From: an uncultured Alphaproteobacteria bacterium
GTDB taxonomy: Bacteria > Pseudomonadota > Alphaproteobacteria > UBA9655
Direction: 5' to 3'
NCBI GenBank assembly: GCA_937967795.1
Contig: CALBSK010000104.1
Coordinates: forward strand, 1 to 14,961
DNA: 14,961 bases
Below the pieces are notes generated by a model. That model ran no database searches and was not told the DNA's origin. It worked only from the letters and a program-made list of their open reading frames with translations. Positions within the stretch are counted from its first letter, which is position 1; each line of letters starts with the position of its first letter. Made by a program: the position numbers and the translations under genes. Positions 6,735-13,900 of this stretch are shown here, one piece after another.

Positions 6735-8600
6735 ATGGCATTCTTTAAAACCATGGCCCAAGGGGGGCAAGTTCATATCCACCAGCTTCATATGTTGAAA
6801 CAAATCATTGTTGTTGGGCTTATGGCTTCATTCGTTGCAGGTGGAGGATATTTTTTGTGGAGAGGATTTAACCCTCCTTCATACTTTCCTCCCCATGCTT
6901 GGCAAATAGTAGGGGCCAATTATTGGGCAAAGCTTATACTTGCAACCGTTCCCCCTGAAAAGCAGAACGCCCTTACCCAAATGTATACGCCTCTTCGAGG
7001 AAAACCTTACCAGAGAAGCTCTTTAAGGATCCTTAAAGACCCCTTTATTCAAAAGACAACTCACCAGGTTGAAACATATCTAGAGGAAATAGCTTACAAA
7101 AGTCTTGCTTTTTCAGGGTGGTCTTTTCTTGGAATCCTTGGATTTTGGTTTGCTTTTGGACAAATTCAAAAACGAACCCACCATAAACGGGGCAACACTC
7201 TTGTTTCTTGGAAAGAGCTTAAACAACTTATCAAAAAGAAGGGTCAACTCTCCGACCTTAACTTTGGAGAACTCCCCTTATTAAAAGACAAGGAAACCTC
7301 TCATATCCTTATTACAGGAACAACCGGATCAGGTAAAACCAATGGGTTTCACATTCTTCTCCCTCAAATTAGAAAAAGAGGCAATCGAGCGATTGTCTTA
7401 GATATTACAGGAGATTATGTCTCTCGTTATTACAATGAGAAAACAGATATTCTCCTCAATCCCTTAGATACAAGATCCCAAGTGTGGCATCCTTGGGGGG
7501 ATTGTCAGCTCGATTCTCATTATGATGTTCTCGCTGAGTCCCTCATTCAACCTAAAGAAGGCAATCGTGAGCCATTCTGGGATAATGCGAGCCGTGTGGT
7601 TTTAAAAACAGCGCTTCGGAAACTTGCAAGCCAGAACCAAAAAGATATTCAAAAACTCACCACGTTTCTTCTAAAGGCTTCAGATAAAGAGTTTGAAGAT
7701 TTCTTTAAAGGCACGGAAGCAGCCACCTTTGCTTTTAAGAATAATGAAAAGACCACAAACTCTATCCGAAGTGTTCTTGCCTCCCAAATTGAGGGCCTTC
7801 GGCAATTGGAAGTGCCCCATTTCTTTTCGCCACACTCTTTTCAGGAACACGCCTTTTCAATTCGGGAGTGGGTGAAGGAAAATTGGGTCTCCTCCTTCGG
7901 GAATACAACCTCTCAGGTAAAAAACCCGAGGGGGTGGCTCTTTATTACAGCACGTGCTGACCAAAGGCAGACCTTAACGCCCCTTATCTCCGCTTGGATG
8001 GATATCGCCATTAATGCCTTGATGGTCCTTCCTGAAAATCAAAAGCGACGGCTCTGGTTTATCATCGATGAGCTTGCAGCCCTCCAAAGGCTTCCTCGGC
8101 TTCAAATGGGCTTGGCGGAGGCTCGAAAGTATGGAGGATGCTTCTTGGTGGGGTTTCAAAGTAAGCCCCAATTAGAAGAGATTTATGGCAGAAATTCAGC
8201 TGAAGCCATGCTGGATCTTTTTAACACAAAGATCTTCTTTCGCTCAACAGAGCCTTCAACGCAACTTTGGGTTTCAAAAGTTTTAGGAGAAAAAGAAGAA
8301 GCTGAACCTCAAGAAAACATTTCTTTTGGAGCGCATAGTATGCGAGATGGTGTTTCCTTAACCCGCCATACGCGTCAAAAACCTCTTGTGATACCAAGCG
8401 AGCTTTCTCAACTCAAAGATCTTGAATGCTACATGAAGTATCCAGAAGATTATCCTTGTACCAAGCTTCAAACAACCTACCAAAAACCTCCTTCAATCAA
8501 AAAGGAGCCTTTTCTTTTAAAACCCGAAAAAGAAAGAAATGATAAGACTCCTATCTTAAGGGCACAACTTTCTCAAAAGGAAGAAACCGCATGCCCTTAA
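6735..8600 (+). CDS. traD: TraD, type IV coupling protein ATPase
   Basis: TraD is the inner-membrane hexameric ATPase that delivers the relaxosome to the secretion channel. The 621-aa product has two N-terminal transmembrane segments (about 22-42 and 122-142), Walker A GTTGSGKT at 195-202, and Walker B LWFIIDE at 440-446. Further family landmarks are DITGDYVSRYY (223-233), LNPLDTRSQVWHPW (241-254), REPFWDNASR (278-287), WLFITARADQ (401-410) and AEARKYGGCFLVGFQS (461-476). ATG 6735 has AAGGAG about 8 bp upstream. A stretch at about 383-399 (NWVSSFGNTTSQVKNPR) separates IREWVK from GWLFITAR and appears longer than in typical TraD. The C-terminus is short, without the long acidic/proline-rich relaxosome-binding tail of F TraD. 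Confidence 0.94.
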   Translation: MAFFKTMAQGGQVHIHQLHMLKQIIVVGLMASFVAGGGYFLWRGFNPPSYFPPHAWQIVGANYWAKLILATVPPEKQNALTQMYTPLRGKPYQRSSLRILKDPFIQKTTHQVETYLEEIAYKSLAFSGWSFLGILGFWFAFGQIQKRTHHKRGNTLVSWKELKQLIKKKGQLSDLNFGELPLLKDKETSHILITGTTGSGKTNGFHILLPQIRKRGNRAIVLDITGDYVSRYYNEKTDILLNPLDTRSQVWHPWGDCQLDSHYDVLAESLIQPKEGNREPFWDNASRVVLKTALRKLASQNQKDIQKLTTFLLKASDKEFEDFFKGTEAATFAFKNNEKTTNSIRSVLASQIEGLRQLEVPHFFSPHSFQEHAFSIREWVKENWVSSFGNTTSQVKNPRGWLFITARADQRQTLTPLISAWMDIAINALMVLPENQKRRLWFIIDELAALQRLPRLQMGLAEARKYGGCFLVGFQSKPQLEEIYGRNSAEAMLDLFNTKIFFRSTEPSTQLWVSKVLGEKEEAEPQENISFGAHSMRDGVSLTRHTRQKPLVIPSELSQLKDLECYMKYPEDYPCTKLQTTYQKPPSIKKEPFLLKPEKERNDKTPILRAQLSQKEETACP

Positions 8601-8604
8601 TCCC

Positions 8605-8731
8605 GTTTACCGGCCCTAACCCTTGCGTCAGTCGAAGAGCCGGTAAACCCCTGGGTCAGAAATGCCTCTTTGGGGCCCAGGGGGACGCGAAGTCTCAAGT
8701 GGCCTTGGATTTCTTCCAAGGTCATTTGAGA
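8605..8731. other. Cluster of strong hairpins between traD and the next gene
   Basis: Three successive inverted repeats fill this 127-bp, locally GC-rich gap. GTTTACCGGC (8605-8614) pairs perfectly with 8639-8648. CCCCTGGG (8648-8655) pairs perfectly with 8676-8683. The third is a 17-bp stem, 8693-8709 with 8715-8731, having a 5-nt loop and only two G-U pairs. A small competing stem GGGAC/GTCTC with loop GCGAA spans 8682-8696. No T-run follows, so it is not a standard intrinsic terminator. It could be an mRNA processing or stability element, a small structured RNA, or a palindromic repeat unit. Confidence 0.6.
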
Positions 8732-8771
8732 ATATCCAACCCTTATTGTCAACATTTAGAAAGGAGAGTTT

Positions 8772-9326
8772 ATGAATCCAACAGAAATTGAAATCCAACG
8801 CTTCATGCAAATTCGAAATGAGATCCAAGATGAAATTAGCAAAATTGGGCCTCAAGTTACCCAACTTCAACAAGCAGGAAAAACACTTATTTCTCATTTT
8901 GATGTGTTTCGCCAGATTGTAAAAGAGACGCAAACTCAATTGCCGGTCATTATTGAAGCGGCCTCCCATAACATGGCTAAGGCGACCGTTGAACAAATGT
9001 CTCTTATCTTAGACACTCTGCTTCAAGATAACATCAGAAATCTTAATCAGTCTGTCTCTACAGCAGCTGAAATCCTGCAGGAAGCAACTGGATTAAAATA
9101 CAGAAAAATGATTTTCTTCCTGTGCCTTGGAATCTTGCTGAGTGGACTCATGGGGTTCGGGGGAGGATACATTTATGCGCGCCAGAATACATATGCCTTA
9201 CCAGCAGATTTTATCAAGATGTATGCATTGGGCCTCAGTGTTAAGGACGGAGTTTCTGAAATTAAGGCACAAGAGACAACTCCACAAAATGAAAAGGGGA
9301 AAAGGCAACCACTTAAGGAAAAATAA
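8772..9326 (+). CDS. Unknown coiled-coil protein with one membrane segment, in the transfer operon
   Basis: I do not recognise this 184-aa protein. It has a strong RBS (AAGGAG, 8760-8765) six bases before ATG 8772, and it follows traD in the same direction, so it is very likely expressed with the transfer genes. Residues 1-110 are helical, with Gln/Leu heptad character suggesting a coiled coil (QVTQLQQAGKTL, ETQTQLPVIIEAA, ILDTLLQDNIRNLNQSVSTA). Residues 112-136 form a glycine-rich transmembrane segment (FFLCLGILLSGLMGFGGGYI). A short basic hydrophilic tail ends in KGKRQPLKEK. The layout (cytoplasmic coiled coil plus one membrane anchor beside the coupling protein) would suit a relaxosome or coupling accessory factor such as MobB-like proteins, but that is a guess from context. 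The frame continues open past its stop (see 9327-9512). Confidence 0.75.
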   Translation: MNPTEIEIQRFMQIRNEIQDEISKIGPQVTQLQQAGKTLISHFDVFRQIVKETQTQLPVIIEAASHNMAKATVEQMSLILDTLLQDNIRNLNQSVSTAAEILQEATGLKYRKMIFFLCLGILLSGLMGFGGGYIYARQNTYALPADFIKMYALGLSVKDGVSEIKAQETTPQNEKGKRQPLKEK

Positions 9327-9512
9327 TCTGTTGAAGGTTTTTCGGGGTACGAGCCTACCATAAGCCTCTTTAAGAGCGCAGAAATTACGGAAGAAGCTTA
9401 CACTAAAAAGGAGCCTGGTAAATTAAATAGATCATTAGAAAAAATACTCAGAGATTTCTTCTCGAAAATCAACTCACAGGTAATTCAATTTGATGATCCT
9501 TCTCGACTGTAG
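9327..9512 (+). pseudogene. Startless open frame, probable remnant or severed C-terminus
   Basis: Directly after the TAA of the preceding gene, the same frame stays open for 61 codons before TAG at 9510-9512. It has no ATG, GTG or TTG. Its residues look protein-like: PTISLFKSAEITEEAY, GKLNRSLEKILRDFFSKINS, QVIQFDDPSRL. It may be the 3' end of a deleted gene, for example the next transfer gene, or a former extension of the upstream protein cut by a nonsense mutation. The family is not recognisable. The remaining gap to 9610 shows nothing I can name. Confidence 0.35.
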
Positions 9513-9594
9513 AAAAAAACTCACGCGGGCCGCTCCGAAATTGTTTTGCCAAGCCTCACTCATCTAAAAATTTATTTCTGTCGTACCGAATTAA

Positions 9595-9620
9595 TAAAAA
9601 AGCTAATGAATTACTGAGCT
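9595..9620 (-). terminator. Weak candidate terminator for the cysteine peptidase gene
   Basis: On the - strand, AGCT (9620-9617) and AGCT (9604-9601) could pair around the stop codon and are followed by six T residues (9600-9595). The stem is only four to five pairs, so this is weak evidence for an intrinsic terminator at the gene's end. Confidence 0.3.
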
Positions 9621-10570
9621 AAACATTTTCCCCCTTGTTCTACAAGAGACGAATCATCTTGTCCGGCTTTTATACCCTCTCCTTGGGAATCCTTATGACC
9701 CAATCCCACAAAAGCAGAAATCGCAAATTCATTAATGAAATCATAGGGCAATGTGCAAAGTCCATTAATTCTTTCTGGGCCCCAACTATTTTTTACAAAA
9801 AAACATTTAGAGGATTCTCTAAAGCCATAAAGAATAATAGCGTGGTAAAGTTTCTGAGCGTTTGAAGGTACAGGCTCACTTTGTATTTTTGTTTCAGAAA
9901 ACTTAGTTGAGTTATCCTTGCGGTCTGTTCCTCTATACTTAAGGAATGGGGATTTATCTGGGTGTCCTTTATATCCACTCAGAATGGAAACCACGATCGG
10001 ATGGTTGTGTTCTCTTAAAATAGATTTATATAGAGAAGCCTTGTCTGAGGAAATACCCACAAAAGAAAAGTGCCCCCTGCTATCTGCATCAATCACTTTA
10101 GTAAACGTATATCGGGGGCCCTCTGGCCAAGGAAGGCCGCTTCCATGTTTAACAGTTTGTCCAGGCGGAAGAGCCATAACGCCATTGTTTTTAACAAAGT
10201 TCATAGCTTCTTTTAGATCCATACCTTTGTCATAACCTCCCGTTACAGCTTTGTGCAAATAGGATGCTAACAGGTCGGACCTATTGTGACAGTACTCCAA
10301 CGCGCAAACTACAGCATGGCTACAGCACATTCCTTGAGGATCAATTTTACATCCTTCTTCAACCGATGCTTCAGCCAACCCTTGGTTGGGAATTGCCTGT
10401 TCCCATGTTGATTCAACATATTCACCATTGCTGGTTTTGACCGTCACTTTTTGGGCTGCAAATTTAATTTTGAATGCATCTGTATCTTCTTTTTCCATTG
10501 CAAAAGCGTTCATCGTTAGTGAAAATACCACCCACAAAGCGAAAGAAGCAGTTTTAATAGATGAACTCAT
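9611..10570 (-). CDS. Secreted papain-like (C1A-type) cysteine peptidase
   Basis: A 319-aa protein with a clear signal peptide: a Lys at residue 6, a hydrophobic core FALWVVFSLTM, and a NAFA cleavage site before MEKED, so it is exported. The papain pattern is present. QGMCCSHAVVCALEY (79-93) covers the nucleophile region, with Cys82 the best-aligned catalytic cysteine counting back from ALE. LYHAIILYGF (241-250) supplies His243, and FFVKNSWGP (257-265) supplies Asn261 and the conserved Trp. Downstream LCTLPYDFI matches the IPY strand of C1A enzymes. The oxyanion glutamine (Gln79) is only three residues before Cys82, whereas papain has six, so the active-site loop is shortened or the nucleophile differs. 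No long propeptide is evident. ATG 10570 has AGGAG upstream. It is divergent from the LuxR gene. An effector or host-directed protease is possible but inferred. Confidence 0.72.
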   Translation of the reverse strand: MSSSIKTASFALWVVFSLTMNAFAMEKEDTDAFKIKFAAQKVTVKTSNGEYVESTWEQAIPNQGLAEASVEEGCKIDPQGMCCSHAVVCALEYCHNRSDLLASYLHKAVTGGYDKGMDLKEAMNFVKNNGVMALPPGQTVKHGSGLPWPEGPRYTFTKVIDADSRGHFSFVGISSDKASLYKSILREHNHPIVVSILSGYKGHPDKSPFLKYRGTDRKDNSTKFSETKIQSEPVPSNAQKLYHAIILYGFRESSKCFFVKNSWGPERINGLCTLPYDFINEFAISAFVGLGHKDSQGEGIKAGQDDSSLVEQGGKCLAQ

Positions 10571-10585
10571 GTCTTTTTCTCCTGT

Positions 10586-10663
10586 ATAAAATTTTATTAA
10601 AAATAATAAATCATGAAAGAAAATAAAAACAGAAAAAAGTTACTTAAAAGAAAATTTTCTTTT
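10586..10663. promoter_or_regulatory. AT-rich palindromes upstream of the peptidase gene
   Basis: Two perfect palindromes lie in the divergent intergenic region: ATAAAATTTTAT (10586-10597), inside the peptidase 5' leader, and the 18-bp AAAAGAAAATTTTCTTTT (10646-10663). They could be operators for the adjacent LuxR-type protein or a nucleoid protein, but very high AT content raises the chance of coincidence. No clear -35/-10 pair for the peptidase could be fixed. Confidence 0.3.
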
Positions 10664-10693
10664 TTATAGAAATACAAAAACAGATTTGCTCCA

Positions 10694-10723
10694 TTGACAG
10701 ATTTAATAACATTATGATCTAAT
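10694..10723 (+). promoter_or_regulatory. Sigma70-like promoter of the LuxR-type gene
   Basis: An exact TTGACA (10694-10699) is followed after 18 bp by TCTAAT (10718-10723), a five-of-six match to the -10 consensus. Position and direction suit transcription of the regulator gene, giving a leader of roughly 75 nt. Confidence 0.6.
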
Positions 10724-10775
10724 TACTTATAAGAAATAGCTTAGCTTAATTTTATTTGGTATAATTATTCTCTAA

Positions 10776-10798
10776 GGTATTTACGAATACCGAAGGAG
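10776..10798 (+). promoter_or_regulatory. Hairpin abutting the ribosome binding site of the LuxR-type gene
   Basis: GGTATT (10776-10781), loop TACG, and AATACC (10786-10791) form a perfect 6-bp stem. Two bases after the first C pair comes AAGGAG (10793-10798), six bases before ATG 10805. The stem could act as an operator in DNA form or influence ribosome access in RNA form. It contains no T-run, so it is not a terminator. Confidence 0.45.
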
Positions 10799-10804
10799 CG
10801 CCCT

Positions 10805-11638
10805 ATGAAAGATGAGTTTGGTTCGGTTAATGCGAATGCATATGAATATGGTCAAGCTGTTGCTTCGCAAATTTCAGATTTATGCGCCCCTTTTTTGGAC
10901 ACGCTTGGACTCACCACTTTTCTCTATGGAAGAATCTTCTATGATGGAAGATATCTTATGCTTAGCAATAAAGCAGAATGGGTGAAAAGTTGGTTGTGGG
11001 ATATCCCTACTATTGAAGATACTATTCTCCATAAAGTTTTACAAAGTGTTCCTTTAGAAAAACACTTTTATTTTCTGTGGGAGACAGCTCCCGATAATAT
11101 GCTCATTCAAATGCATAACCAAATGGGTATTTGGCATGGGTTTGATATTAGTTATCGTCTTGAAGATTCAATCGAGGGGTGGTCTTTTTCTACGAGTCAA
11201 GATCGATATCAAATTAATAATTTTTATCTTAATAATCTCAAACTTTTCCACCACTTCATCTTGTATTTAAGAGAAAAAGCGGGGTCTTTATTGGAGATAA
11301 AAGATCAAAAGCAGCTCGCCCATTTTAAAAAAGGAGTGGATCTCTCTTTTTCTCCTTCTTTCCTTCCCAAAAAGGAAATTAATTCTTTGCTCTCTTCATT
11401 GCCTATCGAAGGGTATACATTTCATATGAATAATAAACAGGTCAGGCTCTCACGGAGAGAAATAGAATGTATGCTCCATTTGTCCCAGGGAAAAACGATA
11501 AAGGAAATAGCTCGCTCCCTTCTCCTTTCTCCTCGTACTGTAGAAAGTTATATCGGGACTGTAAAACTCAAAACAGGAGAATTTAACAAATCTATTCTTA
11601 TCAATATGCTCAAAGAGAATCTTTTTAAATGGCTATAG
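10805..11638 (+). CDS. LuxR-family transcriptional regulator
   Basis: A 277-aa regulator. The C-terminus is a LuxR/FixJ-type helix-turn-helix: LSRREIECMLHLSQGKTIKEIA (215-236), then LLLSPRTVESYIGTVKLKTG (239-258). This contains the conserved SRRE, GKTIKEIA and SPRTVE-Y positions. The N-terminal ~200 residues have no phosphoacceptor receiver motif. They look like a PAS/autoinducer-domain-like sensor rich in aromatic residues (WVKSWLWDIPTI, HFYFLWET, IWHGFDISYRL). ATG 10805 is supported by AAGGAG six bases upstream. It is divergent from the cysteine peptidase and convergent with the decarboxylase, the stop codons being only 9 bp apart, so it may control one or both. This style of LuxR protein is frequent in intracellular proteobacteria. 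Its ligand is unknown. Confidence 0.85.
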   Translation: MKDEFGSVNANAYEYGQAVASQISDLCAPFLDTLGLTTFLYGRIFYDGRYLMLSNKAEWVKSWLWDIPTIEDTILHKVLQSVPLEKHFYFLWETAPDNMLIQMHNQMGIWHGFDISYRLEDSIEGWSFSTSQDRYQINNFYLNNLKLFHHFILYLREKAGSLLEIKDQKQLAHFKKGVDLSFSPSFLPKKEINSLLSSLPIEGYTFHMNNKQVRLSRREIECMLHLSQGKTIKEIARSLLLSPRTVESYIGTVKLKTGEFNKSILINMLKENLFKWL

Positions 11639-11647
11639 ATAAAAGTC

Positions 11648-13897
11648 TTACAGCTTAGATTCCTTTTGTCCCTCCATTCCCTTTAAAACAGAGTTAACAA
11701 TGGAATTTAACTCTTGAATAAGAATCTTTACAAATGAATCTCCTCCCTCTACTTCTGTAAGCCAGGGATTCATAATAACTGAGCGAAGAACAGTCACCGA
11801 AGAGTGGTTTGATAAAGGGGTGATCTCTCTTCCCAAAAGCCTTTTCAAATAGTTAGTTAAAAAAGCCTCCCCATACTTACTTTTTTCAAGAGCTGTATTG
11901 CTTACGACTAAATTTAATTGGGAAGCTGGCTTGTGTAATTGAGGTCTTAGGTACGTGTAAATATTTTTGTTAAATTCATTAGCGGCTTGAAGGTCCTCAT
12001 TGAGCTTTCCATCTTTATAAAAATTAAAAGCATAAGCAAGAATGTTAAGATCAGGTTCTGTAGACGCCTGGGGAAGAGGAACTACGAGAAACTTATTTTT
12101 ATTTTCCTTTTCTTCATTCATTCCTAAAAGTGCTTCATGAAAAATTCTCGTGCTATGAAGAGCTTGGCCTAAAAGAACGCCATACCCCATTTCATCACGA
12201 GAAATAACCCGATGGGTTAAATACACCATGGCAGCTGAGGCTCCTGGCTTTGATCCTTCAACGCCATAAATACCTAATACGGGTTCTTTGTCTCCCTTTT
12301 CAGTAGAAAGATAGGGAGCTGTGAAATTGATGATATTTTTTGTATTCTCATTACGGTAACATAATGCTCCCGCCGGATAAGGCATGTAGCCAGATTTATG
12401 AGGATCAAGGGTAACAGAATCAGCTGATTTTAGCTTATTCAATTGGTCCATAACATAATCCGAAGGTTTCTCAACAGGCACGAGAGGTCGAGTATCTCTC
12501 GCCCTTAAAAAACTTGCAAAATATCCCCCCCATGCTGCATCTGCATGAACGAAAAAATCGAACCCGTCCTTTCTAAGCTCATCGCGTAACTTTAAGATTT
12601 CTGAGAGCGGATCTACTGCTCCTTCTTCTGTAGAGCCAATAATTCCTGCTACGGCAATAACAGGTCTGCGTGCTCCCATACACTCCTTAAGTGTGAACCT
12701 AAGCTTTGAGATATCCATTCGAGCGTCATTATCTACGGGGATATCGATAAGATTTTGAGTGCCCAATCCTAATAAACTTACCGCTTTTGGAAAAGAATAA
12801 TGTCGTGTGCCTGTAACAAGAACAACCGGATTTTTGATTTCAGAACCAACCTCTGCTTCTCTATTAAGAATGTTATAAACTTCTAATAATCCCATTTCTT
12901 GAACTGAGTATTTTGATACAAGTTCATAGAGCTCACTAAAAGGCATTGTTCCCGGGTTCAAGAGATTAAATATTGTTTCGGGTAATTTTAAAGCTTCATC
13001 ACTTTCTATGTTTAAAAGTTGCCAGAGGCTAAGGGTTGTTAACATATAATCTTTCCCGTCAAACCACTTTATCTTGACCTGATTTTTTATGGCCTTTAGC
13101 TTTTCCTCTTTTTCAAGGGCTTGCCGGATTGAGAAAGGGAAAAATTTTAAGTTCCGAGCCGCCCATAAAGCTTCAATATTGGCTATGGTCCCCCCATTTG
13201 TTAAATGTCCCCAAGAAAAAATCTTTTCAGAAGTTAATTCTGTTTTATCAAGTTTTTTTGTAGGGTACTCGATCATTTCACATAGATCTTTGGCTGCGTG
13301 TTCTTCTAAACACATAGTCACGGGAGATCCTTCAAAGGCAACATTGTTAGGGTTATACATCATTGTCGCTATATAGCCGACAAGGCTTGGGATCGTCATT
13401 TCCCAATACATATGAGCTTGATATCGAAAGCTAAAAAGCGGATTCGAGTAGCTTTTTAATTGCGCTAGCATTAAACGTAAGTGTTTTTGCAAACGATCAT
13501 ATACTTCTAGATATTCGTCTGAACGTTTTACTTTTTCGGTAATTCGGAAAGGATCTTCGGGATGAAACCCTCTACGCCAAAATAAATGGTCGTTAAGAAC
13601 CTCCTCAACAAGTTCTTGAAACTTTTTAGCATTTTCCCCATGGGGTCCTAAAAACAAAGCGTCCACGCAAATTGGATTTTCCTGTTTTTGAAAAGCTTTT
13701 TCTTCTTCATCAGCTTCCTTTTGAAAAGTTTGTCGAAGGAATTTTATTATTTCTGCATCCATCTCCCTTTTAAATTGTTGAGAATTTCCTTTTGGAGAGA
13801 TACGAGAGGGATCGTCCTGAGGCTCCATTCCCCACACTTCTTGCGGAGTGAATAAGAGGCAAGTTGAGATCAGCAATGCTTTTTTGAAAAATTTCAC
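11648..13897 (-). CDS. Exported group II PLP-dependent amino acid decarboxylase (tyrosine/aromatic type)
   Basis: From GTG 13897 the product is 749 aa. It resembles bacterial tyrosine decarboxylases, which convert an aromatic amino acid to its amine and CO2. Landmarks include GHLTNGGTIANIEALWAARN (from about 230), TGTRHYSFPKA (His366 stacks on PLP), PVDNDARMDI, VAGIIGSTEEGAVDP, HADAAWGGY (Asp453 binds the PLP ring nitrogen), and SADSVTLDPHKSGYMPYPAG with the PLP Schiff-base Lys501. C-terminal EGSKPGASAAMVYLTHRV also fits. Unusually, residues 1-23 form a signal peptide (KFFKK, then ALLISTCLLF, ending EVWG), although these enzymes are normally cytoplasmic; the substrate is not provable. No RBS is seen upstream because the sequence changes source there. 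GTG is one base from ATG exactly at the junction, so the native start was probably ATG. The longer frame to 13978 is antisense to foreign DNA. Confidence 0.82.
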   Translation of the reverse strand: MKFFKKALLISTCLLFTPQEVWGMEPQDDPSRISPKGNSQQFKREMDAEIIKFLRQTFQKEADEEEKAFQKQENPICVDALFLGPHGENAKKFQELVEEVLNDHLFWRRGFHPEDPFRITEKVKRSDEYLEVYDRLQKHLRLMLAQLKSYSNPLFSFRYQAHMYWEMTIPSLVGYIATMMYNPNNVAFEGSPVTMCLEEHAAKDLCEMIEYPTKKLDKTELTSEKIFSWGHLTNGGTIANIEALWAARNLKFFPFSIRQALEKEEKLKAIKNQVKIKWFDGKDYMLTTLSLWQLLNIESDEALKLPETIFNLLNPGTMPFSELYELVSKYSVQEMGLLEVYNILNREAEVGSEIKNPVVLVTGTRHYSFPKAVSLLGLGTQNLIDIPVDNDARMDISKLRFTLKECMGARRPVIAVAGIIGSTEEGAVDPLSEILKLRDELRKDGFDFFVHADAAWGGYFASFLRARDTRPLVPVEKPSDYVMDQLNKLKSADSVTLDPHKSGYMPYPAGALCYRNENTKNIINFTAPYLSTEKGDKEPVLGIYGVEGSKPGASAAMVYLTHRVISRDEMGYGVLLGQALHSTRIFHEALLGMNEEKENKNKFLVVPLPQASTEPDLNILAYAFNFYKDGKLNEDLQAANEFNKNIYTYLRPQLHKPASQLNLVVSNTALEKSKYGEAFLTNYLKRLLGREITPLSNHSSVTVLRSVIMNPWLTEVEGGDSFVKILIQELNSIVNSVLKGMEGQKESKL

Positions 13898-13900
13898 CCC
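13878..13900. other. Chimeric junction between proteobacterial and Bacteroidetes DNA
   Basis: Left of here is the - strand decarboxylase signal peptide; right of here is a + strand flavobacterial gene already in mid-protein. The shared stretch (TTTTTTGAAAAATTTCA, 13880-13896) can be read both as the decarboxylase start region (KFFKK) and as an N-proximal segment of the lyase (AFLKNFTPKFNI). The break is therefore hidden inside a short overlap of about 17 bases. Confidence 0.7.

Noticed and set aside
8693..8731. Intrinsic terminator after traD
   Set aside because: The stem is strong but the following bases (AATATCCAACCC) are not a T-run.
8591..8791. 66-codon + strand frame over the hairpin cluster
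   Set aside because: No RBS of its own, content dictated by inverted repeats, and it overlaps the next gene's start.
8628..8996. 122-codon - strand frame
   Set aside because: Antisense shadow of the coiled-coil membrane protein gene, with no family signature.
13848..13880. ATG start extending the lyase upstream
   Set aside because: This stretch is the reverse complement of the decarboxylase signal peptide, so the extension is an artefact of the junction.
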